A stretch of DNA of 64,000 nt from Catellatospora bangladeshensis (GTDB lineage Bacteria > Actinomycetota > Actinomycetes > Mycobacteriales > Micromonosporaceae). The position numbers and the translations under genes are program-made. The stretch is from assembly GCF_016862575.1 (NCBI RefSeq), contig NZ_BONF01000040.1, positions 1 to 64,000 of the forward strand. Reading direction: 5' to 3'. This document shows positions 8,028-14,407 of the stretch, piece after piece; within the stretch, counting starts at the first letter, position 1; every line of letters starts with the position of its first letter. Under the pieces are notes generated by a model. The model searched no databases and had not been told where the DNA came from. It was given only the letters and a program-made list of their open reading frames with translations.

Positions 8028-9113
8028 GTGTCGGACCAGGATCTCCGCATTGAGAACGTCACCAAGACGTTCGGCGGCTTCACGGCCGTCGACGACCTCA
8101 CCCTGACCATTCCGGACGGCTCGTTCTTCGCGCTGCTGGGCGCCTCCGGGTGCGGCAAGACCACCACGCTGCGCATGGTGGCGGGTCTGGAGGAGCCGAC
8201 CGCCGGGCGGATCACGCTCGGCGGGACGGACATCACCCGGACGCGCCCCTACAAGCGGCCGGTCAACACCGTGTTCCAGAGCTACGCGCTGTTCCCGCAC
8301 CTGAGCGTCGCGGACAACGTGGCGTTCGGGCTGCGGCGCAAGGGGGTGGGCAGGAAGGACGCCGACCGCAAGGTCGCGGAGATGCTCGACCTGGTCCAGC
8401 TCGGCGGCTACGGGCCGCGCCGCCCGGCGCAGCTGTCCGGTGGGCAGCAGCAGCGGGTGGCGCTGGCCCGCGCCCTGGTCAACAGCCCCGAGGTGCTGCT
8501 GCTGGACGAGCCGCTGGGCGCGCTCGACCTGAAGCTGCGCCGGCAGATGCAGATCGAGCTCAAGCGCATCCAGACCGAGGTCGGCATCACCTTCGTGCAC
8601 GTCACGCACGACCAGGAGGAGGCCATGACCATGGCCGACACGGTCGCGGTGATGCAGGCCGGGCGCATCGAGCAGCTGGGCGCGCCCGCCGAGATGTACG
8701 AGTTCCCCGCCTCGGCGTTCGTGGCCAACTTCCTCGGCCAGTCCAACCTGATCCCGGCCGAGGTGACCGGGCACGCCGACGGCGACGTCACGGTCGACGC
8801 GCACGGCAACCGCCTGGCGCTGCCCGCGGCCCGCTGCCGGGTCACCTCCGGCAGCGCGCTGCTCGGCGTACGCCCGGAGAAGCTGCACCTGTGCGACGGG
8901 CTGGACGCGGTGCCCTCGGGCCATGCCGCGGTGCGGGGCGTCATCACCGACACGTCGTTCACCGGCGTCTCGACGCAGTACCTGGTGCGGGCGCCGTGGG
9001 GCAGCGAGCTGACCGTGTTCGTGCCGAACTCGGGCCTGGCCTCCCCGGCCGCGCCGGGCGCCGAGGTGGCGGTGCACTGGCTGCCCGCGCACTCCTTCCT
9101 CGTGGGGAGCTGA
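8028..9113 (+). CDS. potA: Polyamine ABC transporter ATP-binding protein
   Basis: The 361-residue cytoplasmic ATPase has Walker A GASGCGKTT at 38-46, a Q-loop in NTVFQSYALFPHL, signature LSGGQQQR, Walker B VLLLDEPLGALD and the switch His in VTHDQEEAM. A C-terminal TOBE/regulatory domain follows (about 240-361). It energises import through PotB and PotC. It starts with GTG three bases after the binding-protein stop, and the permease gene begins one base after its own stop, so the operon is tight. Confidence 0.95.
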   Translation: MSDQDLRIENVTKTFGGFTAVDDLTLTIPDGSFFALLGASGCGKTTTLRMVAGLEEPTAGRITLGGTDITRTRPYKRPVNTVFQSYALFPHLSVADNVAFGLRRKGVGRKDADRKVAEMLDLVQLGGYGPRRPAQLSGGQQQRVALARALVNSPEVLLLDEPLGALDLKLRRQMQIELKRIQTEVGITFVHVTHDQEEAMTMADTVAVMQAGRIEQLGAPAEMYEFPASAFVANFLGQSNLIPAEVTGHADGDVTVDAHGNRLALPAARCRVTSGSALLGVRPEKLHLCDGLDAVPSGHAAVRGVITDTSFTGVSTQYLVRAPWGSELTVFVPNSGLASPAAPGAEVAVHWLPAHSFLVGS

Positions 9114-9114
9114 C

Positions 9115-10038
9115 GTGGCGGCCCTCCTCCCCACCGCGTCGGCCGGCGGCGCCGTGTCCGCCGAGGTCCCGGTCGAGCCGCCGGCCGGGATGCGGCGGCG
9201 GCGCTGGATCCCGTACGCGCTGCTCGCCCCGGGCATGCTGTGGCTCGCGGTGTTCTTCGTCTACCCCGTGGTCCAGCTGTTCATGGCGAGCCTGTGGAAC
9301 CCTGCCGGGTCGATCGAGACCGGCTACGTGTTCGACTGGTCGTGGAGCAACTACGCCGACGCGTGGGAGATGTTCCACGTCCAGTTCCTGCGCTCGCTCT
9401 GGTATGCGCTGATCACCACGGTGATCTGCCTGGCCCTGGGCTACCCGCTCGCGTACGCCATCGCGATCAAGGGCGGGCGCTGGAAGAACCTCATGCTGGT
9501 CGGCGTGATCGCGCCGTTCTTCACCAGCTACCTGGTGCGCACCTACTCGTGGAAGGCGATCCTGTCCGACAGCGGGCCGGTGGTCGACTTCCTCAAGTGG
9601 GCCCACCTGCTCGGGCCGGACGGACGGCTGCTGGCGACCGAGTTCGCGGTGATCGCGGGCCTGGTCTACAACTTCCTGCCGTTCATGGTGCTGCCGCTCT
9701 ACGCCAGCCTGGACAAGCTGGACGTACGGCTGCTGGAGGCGGCGCGCGACCTCTACCACGGGCCGGTGCGCAGCTTCCTGCGCGTGACGCTGCCGCTGTC
9801 GCTGCCGGGCGTGGTGGCGGGCACGCTGCTGACGTTCATCCCGTCGGCCGGCGACTACGTCAACGCCAACCTGCTGGGCGGGCCGAACACGCAGATGATC
9901 GGCAGCGTGATCCAGTCGCGGTTCCTGGTGGTCAACGACTACCCGATCGCGTCGGCGCTGTCGGTGATGCTGATGGTGACGATCCTGGTGCTGGTGACGG
10001 TCTACGTCAGCACCGCCGGCACGGACGAGGTGGTCTGA
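9115..10038 (+). CDS. potB: Polyamine ABC transporter permease, first subunit
   Basis: The 307-residue integral membrane protein has about six hydrophobic segments and the cytoplasmic EAA-type loop LLEAARDLYHGPVRSFLRVTLPLSLPG that contacts the ATPase. A proline- and arginine-rich cytoplasmic N terminus (about 30 residues) precedes the first membrane helix (PYALLAPGMLWLAVFFVYPV). GTG start one base after potA. Its TGA shares an A with the ATG of potC. Confidence 0.93.
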   Translation: MAALLPTASAGGAVSAEVPVEPPAGMRRRRWIPYALLAPGMLWLAVFFVYPVVQLFMASLWNPAGSIETGYVFDWSWSNYADAWEMFHVQFLRSLWYALITTVICLALGYPLAYAIAIKGGRWKNLMLVGVIAPFFTSYLVRTYSWKAILSDSGPVVDFLKWAHLLGPDGRLLATEFAVIAGLVYNFLPFMVLPLYASLDKLDVRLLEAARDLYHGPVRSFLRVTLPLSLPGVVAGTLLTFIPSAGDYVNANLLGGPNTQMIGSVIQSRFLVVNDYPIASALSVMLMVTILVLVTVYVSTAGTDEVV

Positions 10039-10871
10039 TGCACGCGCTGTGGCGCTGGCTCGCCGACAAGTGGGTGCTCCTGGTCGGCCTGCTGATCCTG
10101 CTGTACCTGTTCGTCCCCATCGCGGTGATCTTCCTGCTGTCGTTCAACCAGCCCGGCAGCCGCAACACGACCTACGTGCTCGACCTCCAGACGTTCGACT
10201 TCACCTGGAACAACTGGACCGACATGTGCGGCGCGGCCGGGATCTGCGACGCGCTGCTGCGCAGCATCTACATCGGGTTCGGGGCGACGCTGATCTCCAC
10301 GATCCTGGGCACGCTCATCTCATTCGCGCTGGTCAGGTATCGCTTCTTCGGGCGTTCGGGCACGAACACCCTGATCTTCCTGCCGATGGCCACGCCGGAA
10401 ATCGTGATGGGCACCTCGTTGTTGACCCTGTTCATAGGGTGGCAGGTGCCGCTGGGCTTCTTGACGATCCTCATCGCGCATGTCATGTTCTGCATATCGT
10501 TTGTGGTGGTCACCGTGAAGGCACGGCTGGCCGGGCTCGATCCGAGGCTGCAGGAGGCGGCGATGGACCTGTACGCGACGCCGTGGCAGGCGTTCCGTCT
10601 GGTCATCCTGCCGCTCGTGCTGCCCGGCATCGTGGCCGCCTCGCTGCTGGCGTTCTCGCTCAGCTTCGACGACTTCATCATCACGAACTTCGTGACCGGC
10701 ACCAGCGGCTACGAGACCTTCCCGATGTTCATCTGGGGGTCCAACCTGCGCGGCATCCCGCCGCAGGTCAACGCCATCGCCAGTGCCATGTTCCTGATCT
10801 CGTTCGCGTTCGTCATCGCGGGCCAGCTGCGCAACCGCCGCCGCTCCGCCCGCCGCGCGGCGACTTCCTAA
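10038..10871 (+). CDS. potC: Polyamine ABC transporter permease, second subunit
   Basis: The 277-residue integral membrane protein has six probable transmembrane helices and an EAA loop (LQEAAMDLYATPWQAFRLVILPLVLPG). The SFDDFIITNFVTG segment is typical of PotC. The start is the ATG in TGATG at the potB stop, giving a one-base overlap. A strong terminator follows the stop, so the transporter operon probably ends here. Confidence 0.93.
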   Translation: MHALWRWLADKWVLLVGLLILLYLFVPIAVIFLLSFNQPGSRNTTYVLDLQTFDFTWNNWTDMCGAAGICDALLRSIYIGFGATLISTILGTLISFALVRYRFFGRSGTNTLIFLPMATPEIVMGTSLLTLFIGWQVPLGFLTILIAHVMFCISFVVVTVKARLAGLDPRLQEAAMDLYATPWQAFRLVILPLVLPGIVAASLLAFSLSFDDFIITNFVTGTSGYETFPMFIWGSNLRGIPPQVNAIASAMFLISFAFVIAGQLRNRRRSARRAATS

Positions 10872-10878
10872 GTCTCTG

Positions 10879-10938
10879 AACGGCCGCCGACCCGGCCTCC
10901 ACGCCTGATTCGTGGAGGTGCCGGCTCGGCGGCCGTTT
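10879..10938 (+). terminator. Intrinsic terminator after potC
   Basis: A long interrupted hairpin. The left arm 10879-10903 contains CGGCCGCCGA and CCTCCACG; the right arm 10911-10938 contains CGTGGAGG and TCGGCGGCCG. The loop is CCTGATT. It closes the potABC transcription unit. Confidence 0.75.
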
Positions 10939-11027
10939 GGCATCCCCGGACATTCCGTTTATCAGGGGATTAATCAGGAAAAAGGAGCGTCACCCGCTCC
11001 CGGGTAATAGAAGGAGGAGATCGGCTC

Positions 11028-12440
11028 ATGCGGGCCAAAGGATCAAAACTGTGGGCGTCGGCGCTTGCGGATGCGTCGCCGACGCCGTACTGGACGGACC
11101 GGCCCGAGCGGCCGGCACCCGTGCCCCCGCTGACCAGCGCGACCACCGCGCAGCTGGCGGTGATCGGGGGCGGCTACAGCGGCCTGTGGACGGCCCTGCT
11201 GGCCAAGGAGCGCGACCCGTCGGCCGACGTGGTCCTGCTCGAATCGGGGGTGTGCGGCCACGCCGCCTCCGGCCGCAACGGCGGCTTCTGCTCCGCGAGC
11301 CTGACCCACGGGCTCGCCAACGGGGTGGACCGCTTCCCGGACGAGATCACCGAGCTGGAACGGCTCGGCCGGGAGAACCTCGACCAGATCGAGGACACGC
11401 TGGGCCGGTACGCCATCGACTGCGACTTCGAGCGCACCGGTGAGCTGGAGGTGGCCACCTCCGCGTACCAGCTGGACTGGCTGCACGAGTCGGCGGAGCT
11501 GACCCGGTCGATGGGTTACCGGGCCGAGGTGTTCGACCGCGACCAGGTGCGGGCGCAGGTCGACTCGCCCACCTACCTGGGCGGCTGGTGGGATCGCGAC
11601 CGGGTGGCCATGGTCGACCCGGCGAAGCTGGCCTGGGGCCTGCGCCAGGCGTGCCTGTCGCTGGGCGTGCGCATCTACGAGGGCACCCCCGTCCTCGGGC
11701 TGAGCAGCGGGCGCGACGGGCTCACCCTGCGCACGCCGCACGGCGAGGTGCGCGCGGCGAAGGTCGCGCTGGCGACCAGCGCCTTCGGGCCGCTGCTGCG
11801 CAAGCTCAAGCGCTACCTGATCCCGGTGTACGACTACGCCCTGATGACCGAGCCGCTGTCCCCGGCGCAACTCGGTGACCTGGGCTGGGCCAACCGGCAG
11901 GGGCTGGGCGACTCCGCCAACCAGTTCCACTACTACCGGCTCACCGCGGACAACCGGATCCTGTTCGGCGGCTACGACGCGATCTACCACTTCGGCAACC
12001 GCATCGCGCCCACCCTCGAACAGCGAGAAGCCACCTTCGACCGGCTGGCCGAGCACTTCTTCACCACGTTCCCACAGCTGGAGGGGCTTCGCTTCACCCA
12101 CAGCTGGGGCGGGGTGATCGACACCTGCACCCGGTTCTGCGCCTTCTTCGGCACGGCCTTCGGCGGGCGGCTGGCCTACGCGGCCGGCTACACCGGGCTG
12201 GGCGTCGGGGCGACCCGCTTCGGCGCGCAGGTGATGCTCGACCACCTCAGCGGTGCGGCCACGGCGCGGACGGAGCTGGACTTCGTCCGGTCCAAACCCT
12301 GGCCGCTGCCCCCGGAGCCGCTGCGCTCGCTCGGCATCCAGCTCACCCGCTGGTCGCTGGCGCGCGCCGACGAGCACCAGGGACGGCGCAACCTCTGGCT
12401 GCGCACGCTGGACCACGCCGGGCTCGGCTTCGACTCCTGA
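11028..12440 (+). CDS. FAD-dependent oxidoreductase (DAO family), second copy
   Basis: The 470-residue protein has an N-terminal extension of about 40 residues, then LAVIGGGYSGLWTALLAKER (FAD-binding Rossmann motif), HAASGRNGGFCSASL, and a C-terminal AAGYTGLGVGATRFGAQ segment. It is the same broad family as the 254-1567 protein but clearly diverged. AGAAGGAGGAG lies upstream of the ATG. It probably oxidises another amine of the polyamine route or an N-methylated amino acid; the substrate cannot be read from sequence. It has its own terminator at 12449-12474. Confidence 0.85.
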   Translation: MRAKGSKLWASALADASPTPYWTDRPERPAPVPPLTSATTAQLAVIGGGYSGLWTALLAKERDPSADVVLLESGVCGHAASGRNGGFCSASLTHGLANGVDRFPDEITELERLGRENLDQIEDTLGRYAIDCDFERTGELEVATSAYQLDWLHESAELTRSMGYRAEVFDRDQVRAQVDSPTYLGGWWDRDRVAMVDPAKLAWGLRQACLSLGVRIYEGTPVLGLSSGRDGLTLRTPHGEVRAAKVALATSAFGPLLRKLKRYLIPVYDYALMTEPLSPAQLGDLGWANRQGLGDSANQFHYYRLTADNRILFGGYDAIYHFGNRIAPTLEQREATFDRLAEHFFTTFPQLEGLRFTHSWGGVIDTCTRFCAFFGTAFGGRLAYAAGYTGLGVGATRFGAQVMLDHLSGAATARTELDFVRSKPWPLPPEPLRSLGIQLTRWSLARADEHQGRRNLWLRTLDHAGLGFDS

Positions 12441-12448
12441 CCCCCCGT

Positions 12449-12474
12449 CCCGCGTCCCTCCGTGGGGACGCGGG
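12449..12474 (+). terminator. Hairpin between the FAD oxidoreductase and the dehydrogenase-like gene
   Basis: Perfect 10-bp stem CCCGCGTCCC/GGGACGCGGG with a six-base loop. It lies right after the stop at 12440 and may limit read-through into the next gene. Confidence 0.65.
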
Positions 12475-12538
12475 AGAAACACAACTGAATGACGCACCTT
12501 TCGTGGCAAATGTCCGCCACGACGTTGAAGGGACTTTT

Positions 12539-13801
12539 ATGCGTATCCTGCTGGTCGGCGCTGGTGGCGTCGGCAGTGCAGCAGCCGCCATCGCCGCTCG
12601 CCGTGACTTCTTCCAGCTCATGGTCGTGGCGGACTACTCCCTGGAGCGGGCCCAGCGCGCCGTCTCCGGGCTCGACGACCGCTTCGTGGCGGCCCGGATC
12701 GACGCGTCGCAGGCCGGCGACGTGGCCGAGCTGTGCCGCACCCACGGCATCACGCACGTGCTGAACGCGGTCGACCCTCGGTTCGTGATGCCGATCTTCG
12801 ACGGCGCCTTCGAGGCCGGCGCGGACTACCTCGACATGGCCATGTCGCTGTCCCGCCCGCACCCCGTCGAGCCGTACGCCAAGACCGGCGTGATGCTCGG
12901 CGACGAGCAGTTCGGCAAGGCCGTCGCGTGGGAGGCGGCCGAGCGGCTCGCCCTGGTCGGCATCGGTGTGGAACCCGGCCTGTCCGACGTCTTCGCCCGC
13001 TACGCCGCCGACCACCTGTTCTCCGAGATCGACGAGATCGGGGTGCGGGACGGTTCCAACATCACCGTGGACGGGTTCGACTTCGCGCCGTCGTTCTCCA
13101 TCTGGACCACCATCGAGGAGTGCCTCAACCCCCCGATCGTCTGGGAGCGCGAGCGCGGCTGGTTCACCACCGCCCCGTTCAGCGAGCCCGAGGTGTTCGA
13201 CTTCCCGGAGGGCATCGGGCCGGTCGAGTGCGTCAACGTGGAGCACGAGGAGGTGCTGCTCATCCCGCGCTGGGTCGACGCGCGGCGGGTCACCTTCAAG
13301 TACGGCCTCGGCACCGAGTTCATCGAGATCCTGAAGACGGTGCACAAGCTCGGCCTCGACTCCACCCGGCCGATCGCCATCGGCGGCGGCAAGACGCAGG
13401 TCATGGTGTCGCCGCGGGACGTGCTGGCCGCGCAGCTGCCCGACCCGGCCACGCTGGGCTCCCGCATGAAGGGCAAGACCTGCGCCGGGACCTGGGTCAA
13501 GGGCAAGGGCCTGGACGGCAAGGCCCGGGAGCTGTACCTCTACCACGTCGTCGACAACGAGTGGTCCATGCGCGAGTACGGCCACCAGGCCGTGGTGTGG
13601 CAGACCGCGGTCAACCCCGTGGTGGCGCTGGAGCTGCTGGCCGGCGGCGCGTGGCAGGGCACCGGCGTGCTCGGCCCCGAGGCGCTGGACCCCGTGCCGT
13701 TCCTGGACCTGCTGACGGCGTACGGCTCGCCCTGGGGCATGCGCGACCAGCAGCCGTTCCGGGCGCTGCCCCAGCCCGCCCGGGAGCAGATCGCGGCCTG
13801 A
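12539..13801 (+). CDS. Saccharopine dehydrogenase-family oxidoreductase
   Basis: The 420-residue protein opens with a dinucleotide-binding motif (MRILLVGAGGVGSAAAAIAA) and continues with a saccharopine-dehydrogenase-type catalytic domain (GIGVEPGLSDVFARYAADHL, then a large C-terminal half). The family includes saccharopine reductase, lysine 6-dehydrogenase and carboxy(nor)spermidine dehydrogenase. With oxidases and a transporter for polyamines around it, a role in making or breaking an N-(aminoalkyl) bond is plausible but inferred. The ATG at 12539 was chosen; an in-frame ATG at 12503 lacks support. Confidence 0.75.
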   Translation: MRILLVGAGGVGSAAAAIAARRDFFQLMVVADYSLERAQRAVSGLDDRFVAARIDASQAGDVAELCRTHGITHVLNAVDPRFVMPIFDGAFEAGADYLDMAMSLSRPHPVEPYAKTGVMLGDEQFGKAVAWEAAERLALVGIGVEPGLSDVFARYAADHLFSEIDEIGVRDGSNITVDGFDFAPSFSIWTTIEECLNPPIVWERERGWFTTAPFSEPEVFDFPEGIGPVECVNVEHEEVLLIPRWVDARRVTFKYGLGTEFIEILKTVHKLGLDSTRPIAIGGGKTQVMVSPRDVLAAQLPDPATLGSRMKGKTCAGTWVKGKGLDGKARELYLYHVVDNEWSMREYGHQAVVWQTAVNPVVALELLAGGAWQGTGVLGPEALDPVPFLDLLTAYGSPWGMRDQQPFRALPQPAREQIAA

Positions 13802-13813
13802 CCGGCCGAGTGA

Positions 13814-13865
13814 CTTTGCTCTGCACACAAATACGCATCAGTGCGTATTTGTGTGCAGAGCAAAG
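13814..13865. terminator. Perfect 24-bp hairpin, family member 1
   Basis: Left arm 13814-13837 and right arm 13842-13865 are perfect reverse complements with loop TCAG. The arms begin CTTTGCTCTGC and end AATACGCA. A second element with the same outer and inner blocks but a different, still paired, middle lies at 27367-27419. Here it separates the dehydrogenase-like gene from the Y-RNA promoter. Confidence 0.85.
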
Positions 13866-13890
13866 CGGGTCGGGCCGGTTGACAATTCCG

Positions 13891-13919
13891 TTGCCGGACA
13901 GCGGGCGGCGACCTAGCCT
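13891..13919 (+). promoter_or_regulatory. Promoter of the first Y-like RNA
   Basis: A -35 box TTGCCG (13891-13896), a 17-base spacer and a -10 box TAGCCT (13914-13919) put the start of transcription near 13926, at the base of the Y1 stem. The promoter at 14217-14245 uses the same -35 and spacing. Confidence 0.65.
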
Positions 13920-13926
13920 GATTGTC

Positions 13927-14069
13927 GCGTCTTCCGGTGCGCAGGCAGCGGATACTTCTTCCTGATCAGCGGGTCGCGGGTTCGAATCCCGCTCGGGCCC
14001 TTCGGGTCCGGTAGCTCAGCTGGCAGAGCAGCCGACTGTGCCGCAGCCGACTTCGATCTCGGAAGACGC
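13927..14069 (+). ncRNA. Y-like RNA 1 with circularly permuted tRNA-like module
   Basis: The terminal stem GCGTCTTCCG (13927-13936) pairs with CGGAAGACGC (14060-14069). An internal loop GTGCGCA opposite GACTTCGATCT follows, then an 8-bp stem GGCAGCGG (13944-13951)/CCGCAGCC (14041-14048) with one A-A mismatch. The distal part mimics tRNA in permuted order. It has a T arm GCGGG-TTCGAAT-CCCGC (13976-13992), an acceptor-like 7-bp stem (13993-13999 with 14005-14011) closed by CTTCG, then T8-A9 and a D arm GCTC-AGCTGGCA-GAGC (14014-14029). This is the architecture known for bacterial YrlA RNAs, which bind Ro60. It lies upstream of the Ro60 gene. Confidence 0.88.
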
Positions 14070-14070
14070 T

Positions 14071-14185
14071 CACACGGCCGACGCGGTGCGCCGGTGACGG
14101 TTACACCATGGAGGCCGCCTGTGCGGCCTGTGAAGTGACCCGGTGACGGGCACCGTCGCCACCTCGATCTCGCGTCGGCCGTGTC
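14071..14185 (+). ncRNA. Y-like RNA 2
   Basis: The terminal stem ACACGGCCGACGCG (14072-14085) pairs perfectly with 14171-14184. The internal loop GTGCGCC opposite ACCTCGATCT is nearly the same as in Y1. The second stem GGTGACGG (14093-14100) pairs fully with CCGTCGCC (14153-14160). Instead of a tRNA mimic, the distal part has a 7-bp hairpin AGGCCGC-CTGT-GCGGCCT (14112-14129) and a small CCCG-GTGA-CGGG hairpin. It starts two bases after Y1 with no visible promoter of its own, so it may be processed from a shared precursor. Confidence 0.75.
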
Positions 14186-14216
14186 ACGTCTCCGCAGCGC
14201 CGCCGGGCTAAATGCG

Positions 14217-14245
14217 TTGCCGCGCAACGGGGCCGGACCTAGATT
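14217..14245 (+). promoter_or_regulatory. Promoter of the third Y-like RNA
   Basis: A -35 box TTGCCG (14217-14222), a 17-base spacer and a -10 box TAGATT (14240-14245) would start transcription close to 14252, one base before the Y3 stem. Confidence 0.65.
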
Positions 14246-14252
14246 CATCTCC

Positions 14253-14343
14253 GCACCTCCCGGTGCGCTGGCAGCGGTTACTTCTTTGGGTGAAGCCGGT
14301 TCGATCCCGGCAAGACCGCCGCCGACCTGATCTCGGGAGGCGC
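14253..14343 (+). ncRNA. Y-like RNA 3, short form with a T arm only
   Basis: The terminal stem GCACCTCCCG (14253-14262) pairs with CGGGAGGCGC (14334-14343). The internal loop GTGCGCT opposite GACCTGATCT and the second stem GGCAGCGG (14270-14277)/CCGCCGCC (14316-14323, one mismatch) match Y1. The distal part keeps only a T-arm-like hairpin GCCGG-TTCGATC-CCGGC (14295-14311); no D arm or acceptor stem is visible. It ends 64 bases before the Ro60 start codon, so it could also lie in the mRNA leader. Confidence 0.78.
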
Positions 14344-14407
14344 GTCTCCCTTCCCGTACCCCATGGGTGGGTTTCGCGCGCCCGCCGAACCCCTTGGGGG
14401 AGGGGAC

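Noticed and set aside
5199-9236. A 1345-residue minus-strand open frame
   Set aside because: It is opposite well-supported genes, has biased Arg/Gly/His composition typical of antisense frames in GC-rich DNA, and shows no domain motifs.
13976-14030. A genuine permuted tRNA gene
   Set aside because: The T and D arms are canonical, but there is no anticodon arm and the acceptor ends are joined by CTTCG. The segment is nested inside stems shared with two other RNAs, so a Y-RNA tRNA mimic explains it better.
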